Of a stretch of DNA of 64,000 nt, positions 15,316-25,540 are shown in pieces (the stretch's first letter is position 1; each line of letters opens with the position of its first letter). Below the pieces are notes generated by a model. It did no database searches and was not told the origin of the DNA. It saw only the letters and a program-made list of their open reading frames with translations. The translations under genes and the position numbers were made by a program. This DNA comes from Desulfogranum japonicum DSM 18378 (GTDB lineage Bacteria > Desulfobacterota > Desulfobulbia > Desulfobulbales > Desulfobulbaceae). Location of the stretch: positions 24,239 to 88,238 of the forward strand of contig NZ_AUCV01000027.1 in the NCBI RefSeq assembly GCF_000429945.1. Direction: 5' to 3'.

Positions 15316-17247
15316 CTACATTGGGGCTCGGCTCACACTCAATGCAAAGATTGTTTTTGCTTCCAGTGGCAGAGTATACAATGATCCATCTGGAACCACG
15401 GCCCGGGTATGCGTACCGTTTTCATTGACCATGAACAACGTTGCATCCTTATACAGAGAAGGCAAGTCAATGACCAGTGTATGCCCTCTGTCCGCCTTGT
15501 TTACGCCAAGAACCTGCAACCTGTCTTTTTGTGGCGACAAGGTGGCGAGCAAGTCGAGATCAGGGTGATTATGTTGAAGTTCCAATACCCACCTTCCCAG
15601 ATGCTCATTCACAAAGGCCATGGCACGGGCCACTGGCTTCTCAATACATTGGTTTCCATCCAGAACGGCCAGCCCCTTGGGGTAGCCGGCATCATCGACC
15701 ACCTTGAACCATATAAGCTGATCCAACTCTCCCGGCAGGCTGCTTTCAATTACAACACTTGTCCACCATAGTGCAGCAAAAAACGTATCATTTTCATAGC
15801 TGCTCAAGGAGCTGCCACTGGAAATATTTGTTTGCCCGATGATCAAAGCCGGCTCATCACGAAAATGCTCCCTGTTTCGACGAACCAACTCGCTGGCTTG
15901 CCTCACAGCTGCGGCATAGCGGGGAGTATCGATAAGGTCTCTAACCATCCATTCATGCCAGGATATAGCATCAACATATTCCCCATATTGCTGAACCAAC
16001 CTTTCTGCCCAGTCAATGCCTTTCCTGTATACAGAACCTTCACGCATTGGCCCGTTAAGAAAACGAGAACTTTGCGGAACAGCCAGGCGGGTGTTGCGAA
16101 TTTTTACACTGGAGTGAGACTTTATCCTGGAAGCTATATATTCAAAATCTTCAACATAGGCATCATAGCCAGGATAATTCAGATTCGGCTCATCTCCAAT
16201 TGCGTAAAACGTCTGCTCCCTATTGGGATCTTCATTACGTGAAAGATATGTAATTGCTCCTTCCAGAGCCTTTTCCACAGAAGGAAAAACAGTTTCCCTG
16301 CCTGTTATCCCAAAAATTGCGTTATTGGCGGAGAGAGCAAATGTCTGCTGATACAAGCCCTGGTAATCCACAAAAGGTTTTGTTGAATCAGTGTAGTAAT
16401 CAGTAAAAATATAGTGGTTGCCGGCCTGCATGTTCCACGAACTGACGACATCCACCACATACCTGGGGGGCGCAACAAACGGAAAAGCTGCACCAACAGC
16501 AGGTGTTGTACCGATAACATTTGCAAAAATCCGAGCACTGGATTCTGATGCCTGCAATCGCAAAGGAAAAAAATCTGCAACCCGTTGTGCAAAGAGGTTA
16601 GGTATGTCATCCAGCCAGAAAGATGCTTTCCCCTGCCCCAGCCAACCAAGTCGCCAAGTTTCGTCAACAGGCGATGCTGCTATCTTTTGCTTGTCGAATT
16701 GGCTGTAATGCACGTGTTCAGAGCAGTGAAGCATATGCTCATCACCTGCCGGAAGCGATGAAAAAGTAAAGTCACTGACAGCACCGTAAGATTTCGCAGC
16801 AAAAGAAAAAGATTTCCCCTGGGGTACTTGAAAAAACAACTCCCCCTGTGCTTGCAGCTGAGTGCTCTTGTGCACTTTTACTGGTTCATACATGCTCTGT
16901 ACACCATCAGGAAGAGAGACGGTGATATTTCTAAAGTTGGCTCCGGTTACTTCTAATCTATAAATACCGGGAGCAGGGAGATCTATTGTCGTCTGCCCAG
17001 GGGTATTGCCGGCATTAAGCACTAATCGTTTGTTAAGGGTACCGTCAGGGTTCTGGAGATACACATGATCAACCTGAGCTTCTGAAATCCACACATCTTG
17101 CCAGCTCACAACAATTGATTCGTCTTCATCCAGGACGTTGAGATATATCACTCCATCACGAATGTCTTTCCAGACAACAGCGTATGCGGCTGTCAGGGGA
17201 ATAAAAATTCCACAAAGAACAATTCCTGCATATCGAAACACCTTCAT
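15316..17247 (-). CDS. Secreted glycoside-hydrolase-like protein (GH39/clan A-like), nucleophile replaced
   Basis: The ATG at 17247 (AAAGGAAAAACT upstream) gives a clear signal peptide ending TAAYA; an upstream in-frame start at 17307 would not. 643 residues: N-terminal β-sandwich region, then a TIM-barrel-like region and a C-terminal β region. The barrel has an acid/base-like Glu in GDEPNL (E353). About 119 residues later, at the expected nucleophile strand, IIGQTN has Gln (Q472) where relatives have Glu. It is the last gene of the polysaccharide operon. It could trim, or only bind, the exported polymer. Family assignment moderate. Confidence 0.65.
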   Translation of the reverse strand: MKVFRYAGIVLCGIFIPLTAAYAVVWKDIRDGVIYLNVLDEDESIVVSWQDVWISEAQVDHVYLQNPDGTLNKRLVLNAGNTPGQTTIDLPAPGIYRLEVTGANFRNITVSLPDGVQSMYEPVKVHKSTQLQAQGELFFQVPQGKSFSFAAKSYGAVSDFTFSSLPAGDEHMLHCSEHVHYSQFDKQKIAASPVDETWRLGWLGQGKASFWLDDIPNLFAQRVADFFPLRLQASESSARIFANVIGTTPAVGAAFPFVAPPRYVVDVVSSWNMQAGNHYIFTDYYTDSTKPFVDYQGLYQQTFALSANNAIFGITGRETVFPSVEKALEGAITYLSRNEDPNREQTFYAIGDEPNLNYPGYDAYVEDFEYIASRIKSHSSVKIRNTRLAVPQSSRFLNGPMREGSVYRKGIDWAERLVQQYGEYVDAISWHEWMVRDLIDTPRYAAAVRQASELVRRNREHFRDEPALIIGQTNISSGSSLSSYENDTFFAALWWTSVVIESSLPGELDQLIWFKVVDDAGYPKGLAVLDGNQCIEKPVARAMAFVNEHLGRWVLELQHNHPDLDLLATLSPQKDRLQVLGVNKADRGHTLVIDLPSLYKDATLFMVNENGTHTRAVVPDGSLYTLPLEAKTIFALSVSRAPM

Positions 17248-17293
17248 AGTTTTTCCTTTATAGGACTGATACCGCGTATCAGACGAAATGCAA

Positions 17294-18616
17294 CTACATT
17301 TTTTCATTTTTATTTAAAATAACCGCTACAATCAACTGCAGGTCTTCTTTTCTCAGAAAAAATAAATCATAATAATGCAATTCTGTTGAACGCAAATACA
17401 GTACAGCCAAAACAACTGTACCAATGATGTAGGAAAGTGAAGACGCCATTGCAACCCCTACTATTCCCCAATAGGGAATAAGGACAACATTACAAAATAT
17501 ATTCAGGAGAACACACCCGCCGGAAACAAGAGAAACCGTACCAGGCCGATTATTTCCCAGCAGGGTAAAGCGAATCGGATTAACAAAGCTAAAAAACACC
17601 ATCCCAGGCAACAGCCAGATAAAAGGATGGTAGGCTGGAGCAAATTCTTTACCAAATACAAACAGGATAAAATACTTGCCGCAAAACCCATATAGTATTG
17701 CCAACAGCATCATACCCGCAAACAGTATGCGTAACACTGTGGCAACAGAAGCGTCCTTGCTTTTTCCTCCACTTTTCCAAAGAAAAGAGAACAAAGGAAC
17801 AGATAACGAGTTAGGCACAATCATCAGCAACTCGGCTGCAGCGGTTGCCATGGCATAATAGCCCAGCGCTTCAGAACTAATAAGGGCACTGACAAAGATA
17901 TAATCAATTCTCAGCAACAACTTCATGAACAGGGTATCGAAGTAGCCTCTGCCTCCGTAGCCAAGCAGCTGCTTCTGTAAATCAAGCTGGAACGAAACCC
18001 TGAACCCATGACCGATTCGGACGGTGGTCAGCACTGTTATCAACACAACTGTAACCAGCCATGAGTACACAGCAGCAAGAAGAGCATCGAGGCGAAAGCC
18101 CCACCACAACATCACAAAAAGCACCAGAGGCACGGAAGATTCAAGCAAGGCAAACACATTGACGCTTCGAACCCGATTGAGTGCACTGAGTATTGACAGG
18201 TTGACATTTTTTGCAAGAAAAAGCGTGGTCGCAAAGGCGATATGCCACTTATACGCCAGAATCCTGTCAACATTATCTTTGACCAGCCAGTCCTGATGAA
18301 CCCAGGCCAGACTGATGAAAAACAGAATTCCGCCAAGAAGCAGGAGTGCGAAATTAATATTGGCAAAAAGCTTGGGATTTTCCTGTTCCTGATTGGCAAC
18401 TTTATAGGCAGACGCATTGGCCAGGCCACAGTTGCCGGCGGTCATGATGATCTCGGGCAAACTGCAGATCAATGAGAAAAAACCTCTGTCGGCAGGCCCG
18501 AGAATCCTTGCCAGCAACGCGTTACGCGCAACACGGACAAGTGTCATCAGAATTCGTATAAGCAAAGTCTGACCAAACTGCCTGGTAATTACACGGACAG
18601 GTGCATTGAATTTCAT
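17294..18616 (-). CDS. Wzx-type polysaccharide flippase (MVF/oligosaccharidyl-lipid flippase superfamily)
   Basis: 440 residues with 12 or so hydrophobic segments. The N-terminal ARNALLARILGPADRGFFSL is the classic start of polysaccharide-biosynthesis flippases. It should move undecaprenyl-linked repeat units across the inner membrane. It overlaps the upstream deacetylase gene by 4 nt (translational coupling). Confidence 0.88.
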   Translation of the reverse strand: MKFNAPVRVITRQFGQTLLIRILMTLVRVARNALLARILGPADRGFFSLICSLPEIIMTAGNCGLANASAYKVANQEQENPKLFANINFALLLLGGILFFISLAWVHQDWLVKDNVDRILAYKWHIAFATTLFLAKNVNLSILSALNRVRSVNVFALLESSVPLVLFVMLWWGFRLDALLAAVYSWLVTVVLITVLTTVRIGHGFRVSFQLDLQKQLLGYGGRGYFDTLFMKLLLRIDYIFVSALISSEALGYYAMATAAAELLMIVPNSLSVPLFSFLWKSGGKSKDASVATVLRILFAGMMLLAILYGFCGKYFILFVFGKEFAPAYHPFIWLLPGMVFFSFVNPIRFTLLGNNRPGTVSLVSGGCVLLNIFCNVVLIPYWGIVGVAMASSLSYIIGTVVLAVLYLRSTELHYYDLFFLRKEDLQLIVAVILNKNEKM

Positions 18617-19629
18617 AATGGAATATAACGCTTAAAAGTTGCCTTCAACAACCTGTAACGAAGCAACGACTGATTTTCTGCCACATCCTCTGAAATATTA
18701 ATACGCGGCAATGCCATCGCCTCCCACCTACCGCACTCTACAGCTCCTGACAACGTCGTTAGACCAAGTTGATAATACCTTGCTGCTCTGTTCATTACCC
18801 GACGGTTGAAGTCGCCGAAAGGATAACAGACGGCATTGACGTACGGCACACGGTTTTCCAGCAATATGTTTCTTGATTGAGTGAGCTCCTTTTCCAATGT
18901 GTGATCATCAAGACAGGTTAATCTTGGATGAGAAAGGGTATGGGAACCAAAAGTAACACCTCTGCTGCCCATTGCCCTGCACTGTTCCCAGGTCAGCGCC
19001 TGTGACCTGACAGTATCCCCCTGGGCCAATTCAAGTATCTTTTCAGTGATAGCCAAGGCTTTATACGAATACATGGTTTTGAGAAGCTCTATGGATGCAT
19101 CGACATTTGCAAAAACATCCATGTCGTTCCCCCCGTTTGCAAGAATCTTGCTCATATACTCGGAAATTTTCCTACGACAGACAGAAGAAAGCGTCTTGTC
19201 GGAGAGCACTTCACCCAAACTTTGCCACCAGAACCCAAAATCGTTGTCAATGTAGTCCGTAGTAAGAAAAATAGTTGCCGGAACCTGCTCCTGGCCGATA
19301 ATTGGAAATCCAAGCTCATAATTATCCCGCCAGCCATCATCAAAGGTGATGACGGCGAGGGGCATATCATCTGGGTCTTCTTTTTTCTTTGTATGAAGCA
19401 GAGAGGAAAGCGGAACAACGTTGAAATCTTTCTTGAGATTTTTCAGAAAAAGACGAAATCCTCCACTTGTTACCTGGATAGATTTCTGAAAAGAACATTG
19501 ATCATAGGAACGCTGATCAACAACCCGGTGAGCAGCAAAAATAATGCATCTGTTGCGCAGGCGCCTCCTAAGAACTCCACGTCCGGCCCATAAACCGAGC
19601 AATATTTTCAGCGATCTAGGGCAACTCAT
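18613..19629 (-). CDS. Polysaccharide deacetylase (carbohydrate esterase 4)
   Basis: 338 residues of the NodB/CE4 fold: TFDDGW (95-100) supplies the catalytic and metal Asp, and SHTLSHPRL supplies the metal His pair; the HRV start motif is also present. It removes N-acetyl groups from a polysaccharide or precursor. No signal peptide is seen, so it may act on the cytoplasmic side or be loosely membrane-associated. It overlaps neighbours on both sides by 4 nt. Confidence 0.87.
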   Translation of the reverse strand: MSCPRSLKILLGLWAGRGVLRRRLRNRCIIFAAHRVVDQRSYDQCSFQKSIQVTSGGFRLFLKNLKKDFNVVPLSSLLHTKKKEDPDDMPLAVITFDDGWRDNYELGFPIIGQEQVPATIFLTTDYIDNDFGFWWQSLGEVLSDKTLSSVCRRKISEYMSKILANGGNDMDVFANVDASIELLKTMYSYKALAITEKILELAQGDTVRSQALTWEQCRAMGSRGVTFGSHTLSHPRLTCLDDHTLEKELTQSRNILLENRVPYVNAVCYPFGDFNRRVMNRAARYYQLGLTTLSGAVECGRWEAMALPRINISEDVAENQSLLRYRLLKATFKRYIPL

Positions 19630-20771
19630 CTATTTTGCTCTGGCGACCAGTACGTGTATCGTTTTCCGAGCAGAAATTGAAGAATGCCTATTAGCACCCC
19701 ATAGCTGCTGAGCAACACATAGCCAATAACTTTAATGGGTTTAGGCATACTCTTCAGAGGCAGCGCCAGGCCTGTACATGCCAGAGCATAAAACAGACAT
19801 TGCGCCACAAGAAAAAAGCGATACATTATGCCGGCATCATACAGAGCCACACTTACAGGCAACAGCAGCAGGGCAAAACAGGGCACACATCGACGTATCA
19901 GTTTATGACTGATAAGAAACAGCGCGTACAGTCCATATTCAACAGGGTTAAACAGCTCTCTCCTCTTCCAGAGGCTCGTCATGCCACGTACTGTAATGCG
20001 CACCCGTTTCTTCAACTGACTTGTCGCCTTTTCGACACCACAGTCAAAAGCAACAGCATCTTCCTCAAATACTATGTCTTTTGAATGACACACTGCACTG
20101 GTACTGATATAAAAGTCATCGGTTACATCCTGTGGAAGTTCCTGCCAAAGTTCACGACGCAGGGCCACAAGCCCACCATCAGCAGACACAGCGCTGTACA
20201 AGGTTGTCTCCCACCGCCTGATTGCAGATTCATAGTGTCTGTATATTTTATCGCCAAAACCAAGATATTCTGTATGCTTCCAGGGAACGAGATTACCGGC
20301 AACGGCACCGGTCTCAGCCGAGGAAAAGGGTCGCACAATAGACTGTAACGTGGAGGACTGCCAGATGGTATCAGCATCACTGAAAATGAGTATATCTCCC
20401 CTGGAAAAAGAGACCCCTGTATTAAGAGCTGTCGCTTTTCCCCCACGGACCAACGATACAACATGCAACCGTGCATCCTTGAAACTTTCTGCAATCTCAA
20501 AGGTACGGTCGGTCGAGCCATCATCCAGCAGCCATATATCATACAAACCAAGAGGATAATTCTGACAGAGGAGTGACTCAATTTTCTGGCGAATGCGATC
20601 TTCTTCGTTATGCGCCGCTACAAGAATACTTACCAGCGGCCATGTGTTATCCTCATATCCACAGGAATGCCTCGAATGCCCCCAGAACCTGGAGAGCAGA
20701 AACAACAGGCAGGGATACCCCACATATCCATACACACACCCCCCTATGAGTAGCCAGAATGCGATCACCAT
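19626..20771 (-). CDS. Membrane glycosyltransferase family 2 (processive-type)
   Basis: 381 residues: N-terminal membrane helix, GT-A domain with VSILVAAHNEE, DDGSTD and SDADT motifs, then EEDAVAFDC and a QLKKRVRITVRGMTSLW segment (the position of the QxxRW region of processive synthases), and three to four C-terminal membrane helices. It adds sugars to the lipid-linked repeat unit. Its stop overlaps the deacetylase start, and it begins 2 nt after its upstream neighbour. Confidence 0.88.
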   Translation of the reverse strand: MVIAFWLLIGGCVYGYVGYPCLLFLLSRFWGHSRHSCGYEDNTWPLVSILVAAHNEEDRIRQKIESLLCQNYPLGLYDIWLLDDGSTDRTFEIAESFKDARLHVVSLVRGGKATALNTGVSFSRGDILIFSDADTIWQSSTLQSIVRPFSSAETGAVAGNLVPWKHTEYLGFGDKIYRHYESAIRRWETTLYSAVSADGGLVALRRELWQELPQDVTDDFYISTSAVCHSKDIVFEEDAVAFDCGVEKATSQLKKRVRITVRGMTSLWKRRELFNPVEYGLYALFLISHKLIRRCVPCFALLLLPVSVALYDAGIMYRFFLVAQCLFYALACTGLALPLKSMPKPIKVIGYVLLSSYGVLIGILQFLLGKRYTYWSPEQNR

Positions 20772-20773
20772 AT

Positions 20774-21730
20774 TTATCTCAACCGCTCCCTGCAGATAGT
20801 AAAAAATTCATACATCAAAGCCATAGCCGCAATATGATACCGCAAGAAATACAACAGCCAGAACTGTCCAAAACTGCGAACAGATCTCCTGGTAGCAGGG
20901 AAGAAAAGCGTCTGCAACACACTGGGAGTTATCCAAAAAATCATGCAGAGCAGCCCCAAAGCGGGATAGCTCAACAGCAATGCCACAGAGGCGCACATCA
21001 ACACCACGTGGTACATTGCCAGCGCAGGGAATCGCAATAAACGACAAGACAGGCCCTGGCTTTGCAAAAGCGTCAAGTGCGACCGTTGACGCCAGAATTC
21101 TTTCTGGCACCACTGCTTCCAGGTACGTTCAAACCCCAGGTGGGTTAAAACAAGCTGGGGGTCTGATACCACTTTGGCCCCCGCCTTTCTCAGTCTCACG
21201 ACAAAGTCCTTGTCTTCAGACGTGAGAAGAGAAGCATCAAAGCCATTGACACGGTCAAAATACGCCCTTGAAACAAAAATGTTCCGCCCCGGAAGCCAAT
21301 CCACTTCTGTATATTCTCCTCTGCGAGTAAGAATTCGACGGCTCCAGGTGTAAGCGAACCACGGCGCATTCTCCGGCGCCAGATCCAAAAAACCAAGTAC
21401 ATCCGACCGGGCCTCGGCTACAAAACGGTCAAGGACAGTAAATATCTGTGGAGGTACAGTTATATCAGCATCAAGAAAATAGATATATTTCCCGACAGTT
21501 GCCCTGGCCCCCAAGTTTCTCGACGCAGATATGTTGGAGTGTGACTGAAGTATCCGGGCTCCGAATTGTTGGGCAAGCCTTACACTATTATCAGTTGAGT
21601 AATTATCGACAAGAATGACTTCTATATCATCTCGGAGACCAATAGCTATTTTCAGCGCCTCGAGAGTAACAGACAGGCATGCTTCTTCGTTAAACGTTGG
21701 TATAACGACACTATACTTTATAAAGCTCAT
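20774..21730 (-). CDS. Glycosyltransferase family 2
   Basis: 318 residues: GT-A fold start YSVVIPTFNEEACL, DNYSTDNS, LDADITVP (DxD-type) and a TSEDKDFVVRLRKAGAK acceptor region, with two hydrophobic segments near 240-285. It is the first gene of the minus-strand group 21730-15316. Confidence 0.88.
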   Translation of the reverse strand: MSFIKYSVVIPTFNEEACLSVTLEALKIAIGLRDDIEVILVDNYSTDNSVRLAQQFGARILQSHSNISASRNLGARATVGKYIYFLDADITVPPQIFTVLDRFVAEARSDVLGFLDLAPENAPWFAYTWSRRILTRRGEYTEVDWLPGRNIFVSRAYFDRVNGFDASLLTSEDKDFVVRLRKAGAKVVSDPQLVLTHLGFERTWKQWCQKEFWRQRSHLTLLQSQGLSCRLLRFPALAMYHVVLMCASVALLLSYPALGLLCMIFWITPSVLQTLFFPATRRSVRSFGQFWLLYFLRYHIAAMALMYEFFTICRERLR

Positions 21731-21863
21731 AGCCCCCTAAAAAACAAAGCATAAGAAAAGAAAAAAACACGAAAAAGCTTATATAAAAAATTTGACAACA
21801 TATATTTACATAAACTAATCTTCTATTTCTATCCAATCATAAACATATAGTATAAAACTATCA

Positions 21864-22997
21864 ATGTACATAAAGAAGACAGGAAACGATATCAACAACA
21901 TGGCCACAGAAAAAGAGTATTTCACTCTTTTACATGCCTCTACAGATGCCACCATCTTTAACGAATGGTCATGGGTAGCAACACAACAACAACACAACAA
22001 AGAAGATTCACATCTGTTTATAACCTATCGAAGAAAAAATTCCGGAGAACTTATAGCATTTTTTGCATTCAGTTTATGCAAAGAAATACTATATACAATT
22101 CCGGTTACTGTTTGCCGCTTTTTGCAATATCCATACGGAGATCGCATTGGCATGCTTATCCACCCTGACCATCTTCATATAATGGAAACATGTCTGGCAG
22201 ACATTACCACAGAGCTTTCATCCCATTTTGATATCATCATGTGGGATCAATGGACAGATACGATAGGCCTTCTGTCAAGGGCACGCCAGTGGGCCTTACG
22301 GAACAATCAAAAAATTCACATAAAAAATACATGCAACTGCCCGGTTGTCCGGACAAAAGACATCACCAAAAAAGAACTCGACAAAGTTATCAGCAGTAAA
22401 AGCGCTTCCAGAATTCGTCGTCTTCGAAAAAAATTGAACAATCTTTCTCACAGGGTTGTGCTTGGTTCACCAGATCCCGATAAGCTCGACGGGATACTGC
22501 ACCAAATCATGACAACAGAATCAGCAAGCTGGAAAGGAGAGCAAGGTGTTGGTTTGTTCAGTTCTTCAACTGGCGCAGAGTTTTTCCGGGAAATATCCCA
22601 CAACCTGATGCGCAATAACCAATTGTTTATCTGCCTGCTCTATATGGACAAAACGCTCGTAGCCTATCGTTACGGATTTCTTTTTCGCAACACCTTTTTC
22701 GATTATAGCCTTGCCTATCTCCCACAATACGGACATCTGAGCCCAGGCATTATTCTGCTGGATGCACTCTTTGATGAGGCAATACAGCAACGCTTTGAAG
22801 CAGTAGATGCGTCTCGCGTGGGAAAAGTCTCACAAAACCCTATCAAAAAATGGGCCACATTTTACATAGACCATTACAGATTTTATTGGTTTGGTCATGG
22901 TCTTCGCGCAACTCTCCTCTTTTATGTTATTTCAAACCTGAAACCCTGGATTAAAAATCTTCAGAGATTCACTAATGATCTATGCGGTAAATCTTAG
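21864..22997 (+). CDS. GNAT acyltransferase of CelD/BcsL/FemAB type
   Basis: 377 residues with the two-lobed GNAT arrangement of the CelD/BcsL (GNAT_6) family. The C-terminal core has TESASWKGEQGVGLFSS and a VAYRYGFLFRNTFFDYSLAYLPQYGHLSPGII region typical of these proteins; SASRIRRLRKKL is a basic linker. It is the only plus-strand gene inside the polysaccharide locus. The start is uncertain: ATG 21864 or ATG 21900, neither with a strong ribosome binding site. It probably acylates a sugar or attaches an amino acid to the polymer. Confidence 0.75.
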   Translation: MYIKKTGNDINNMATEKEYFTLLHASTDATIFNEWSWVATQQQHNKEDSHLFITYRRKNSGELIAFFAFSLCKEILYTIPVTVCRFLQYPYGDRIGMLIHPDHLHIMETCLADITTELSSHFDIIMWDQWTDTIGLLSRARQWALRNNQKIHIKNTCNCPVVRTKDITKKELDKVISSKSASRIRRLRKKLNNLSHRVVLGSPDPDKLDGILHQIMTTESASWKGEQGVGLFSSSTGAEFFREISHNLMRNNQLFICLLYMDKTLVAYRYGFLFRNTFFDYSLAYLPQYGHLSPGIILLDALFDEAIQQRFEAVDASRVGKVSQNPIKKWATFYIDHYRFYWFGHGLRATLLFYVISNLKPWIKNLQRFTNDLCGKS

Positions 22998-23023
22998 GGA
23001 CGGAATGGAAGGCCAGACACTGG

Positions 23024-24400
23024 TTATCTCAGTCCCTTTCTGCTCTCAGTTGTCACCCAAGGGAGACTGCCACCAATTGCCAGATAAATCCAAAAATATT
23101 TATTGGTTAACACACTGAGAAATAGGAAGAACAAAACTACACTCGCAAAAGCGAGACCATAGTGGGTGATAAGATCTGCCTGCTGGCGATTTCCTCTTTC
23201 AAGTGCATAACGCCTGGCTTTTCGGTACTGATTAAGGCCTACTAAAATAACGATTAGCAGGGATAATAACCCGGTGAGCCCGTTTTCTGTCAGGAGTTCC
23301 AGATAGGTATTATGGGCACGCCTGAAAATATCCGGGTGACTTTCAGAAAGGACATATGATGTGGAATAACCTGATTCTGCGTATTTCAGGGTAAACGTTC
23401 CTGGTCCGGTTCCAAAAACAGGGTTCTTCTTGAAATTCTCAAGACCAACAATAATATACGAAGAACGGCGGCTGAGCGACCGGTCCTCAACGCTGTGCAC
23501 CCCCTCAGTAATTGAAGAGAGAGAAAGTATACGTTCTCGATATTCATCCGGCAGCAACACCACTGTAATAACTGTCGTAAGCAGAATACCCATCACCCCC
23601 AAACAAAGTTGAGACAGGCTGAGTCGCTTTAAAAGATACGCATAGTTGCAGGCCAGGAAAAACAGTATGGCCATAAGTACAAGCGAGCCTGATCGCGACA
23701 TGGTTTTCTGAAATGCTGACAGTAAAACAATCAACAACAAAATCCAGCCAATTCGGTACCATCGTGGCCTGTCATGAATAATCAGGTATATTGCAAGGGG
23801 AATTGCACAGAGCAAAAGCAAGGCAAAATAATTTGGATCCGTAAGAAATCCCACTGCACGGCCATCTGCAATGGTCGTAGTCATGGAAAGGGCAATGGCA
23901 GCAGTTATGGAAATACTGACGACAATGGATCGAGAAAGATGGAGGAGATTAATTCTATTACCAATACCCAGGGTGATAAAGCAGACAGCCAGAGCAGTCA
24001 ACAATTGGCGGATATATGCAGGTATCTGACCGGGATAGTCGGAAAATATGCAGCTGAGCACACTAAAAAAAACAAAAACAAACAACGGATAAACAAGTGG
24101 GCTTCTCAACTGTTGCAGTGAAATTTGCCGGGTAAACACCCTGAGAAGAACAATGCACAGCAGCAGCCCTCCTAGAATTTTAGCACCGGTGAAAATGCTG
24201 TGCCCGGCGAACAACCCTTCAAAGGGTATGACAAACACAAAAAGCAGAAAGGAGATCTCTGGCCATTTCCAAAAGACAAGAAGTGCTCCCAGAGCCAGCG
24301 GGAAAAACGGCGCAGCATAATAAAATTTGCTCATCAGCAACAATGACTGAATAGCCAGGCAGGTGATAACAAAAATGTAGCTAAACAGATTACTCACCAT
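23024..24400 (-). CDS. O-antigen ligase/Wzy-type polymerase (Wzy_C family)
   Basis: 458 residues with about 11 membrane helices and a large periplasmic loop. NPVFGTGPGTFTLKYAESG followed by RRAHNTYLELLTENGLTGLL is the conserved Wzy_C segment. It joins or polymerises lipid-linked oligosaccharides on the periplasmic face. Whether it acts as ligase or polymerase cannot be decided here, but it is the only candidate polymerase in the locus. Confidence 0.87.
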   Translation of the reverse strand: MVSNLFSYIFVITCLAIQSLLLMSKFYYAAPFFPLALGALLVFWKWPEISFLLFVFVIPFEGLFAGHSIFTGAKILGGLLLCIVLLRVFTRQISLQQLRSPLVYPLFVFVFFSVLSCIFSDYPGQIPAYIRQLLTALAVCFITLGIGNRINLLHLSRSIVVSISITAAIALSMTTTIADGRAVGFLTDPNYFALLLLCAIPLAIYLIIHDRPRWYRIGWILLLIVLLSAFQKTMSRSGSLVLMAILFFLACNYAYLLKRLSLSQLCLGVMGILLTTVITVVLLPDEYRERILSLSSITEGVHSVEDRSLSRRSSYIIVGLENFKKNPVFGTGPGTFTLKYAESGYSTSYVLSESHPDIFRRAHNTYLELLTENGLTGLLSLLIVILVGLNQYRKARRYALERGNRQQADLITHYGLAFASVVLFFLFLSVLTNKYFWIYLAIGGSLPWVTTESRKGLR

Positions 24401-24403
24401 GGA

Positions 24404-25540
24404 TCACTGTACTCCATAGAGCTGCCTGTAAAAATCATACTGCCTCAAAAGATTATACTTCCGGTCGATCGTTATTCGAGCAGCCTGTCGAATAGCGTGT
24501 TGCCGAGCGGTGTTTTCAAGCGCCTCCAGGCAACATCCGGCATAATCCTCCGGACGCCGCGAATAGACGAGATAACCATTTTCCCGATGTTCCACGATGG
24601 TTGGTATTTCTCCCACTGCAGCCGCGACTACAACAGTACCAAGTGCCATGGCTTCAAGAAGCACCATGGGCGTCCCTTCAGTTTGGGAAGGCAGGACAAG
24701 CAGGTCTGCTGCTAGAAGCAAAGACTCCATCTCCTCAACAAAGCCAAGGAAATGCACAGCATGTTCCATCTGTAATTCCCTGACTTCTGCTTGCAGTTCG
24801 CCACGCATCTCACCATTTCCGGCAATAAGCCCCAAAGCCCCGGGCTTTTTTTGTAGCAAGAAGGCAAACGCCTGTAAAAATAATGAAGGATCTTTTTCTG
24901 CACTGAGCCTGCCCGCATAGAGTACAACCGGCGATTCGCGGTCAGCCTCTCCCCCGACTCTCCGGGTCAGGGATGCCCTGGCCGCTTTTCTTGCTGCCGG
25001 AGCAGGTTCACGTTGAAGCAAAATTCCATTGGGAAGATAGCAGAGACGTTTTTCTGCCACACCAAATCGTTTATAGATGGAGCAGATATCTTTGGAAACA
25101 GAAATAACGGTATCAACCGGCATGAAACGACAGCAAAATTTGCTGATGAAATTATACAACCTGAATTTTATTTTTCTTTGCGTAAATCCATGCTGGGTAA
25201 CAACGACCCGACACGAATGCAACAGTTGGAAAAGACAGGCAACATACGTCTCCTTATATCCGTGAGCATGGATAATCAGGGTACCTTTTGCTTGATGCAA
25301 ATTTTTCAAAGTCCTGTAGATGGCTGCAATGGATTTTTCAGTACAGATAAAATCAACATTACTGTTGCCATCCACGGCCTGCTGAAAAGGAATAACTGCA
25401 TCGATCCGAGACGTTGCGCAAAGAATCGACAGAGGCATATCAGTCAACAGGCCACACACATTGGCCACAACCCTTTCCCCACCATAAAATCCTGAAGATA
25501 CAATAAGGTGAACAACCGAAGGCTTTACTGTAACAGCCAT
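24404..25540 (-). CDS. Glycosyltransferase family 4 (GT-B)
   Basis: 378 residues with GT-B architecture. The nucleotide-sugar domain shows VVLYAGRLSAEKDPSLFLQAF and the EX7E-type SQTEGTPMVLLEAMALGTVVVAA. The N-terminal domain has ISVSKDICSIYKRFGV. Its start overlaps the end of the chain-length gene by 16 nt. Confidence 0.9.
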   Translation of the reverse strand: MAVTVKPSVVHLIVSSGFYGGERVVANVCGLLTDMPLSILCATSRIDAVIPFQQAVDGNSNVDFICTEKSIAAIYRTLKNLHQAKGTLIIHAHGYKETYVACLFQLLHSCRVVVTQHGFTQRKIKFRLYNFISKFCCRFMPVDTVISVSKDICSIYKRFGVAEKRLCYLPNGILLQREPAPAARKAARASLTRRVGGEADRESPVVLYAGRLSAEKDPSLFLQAFAFLLQKKPGALGLIAGNGEMRGELQAEVRELQMEHAVHFLGFVEEMESLLLAADLLVLPSQTEGTPMVLLEAMALGTVVVAAAVGEIPTIVEHRENGYLVYSRRPEDYAGCCLEALENTARQHAIRQAARITIDRKYNLLRQYDFYRQLYGVQ

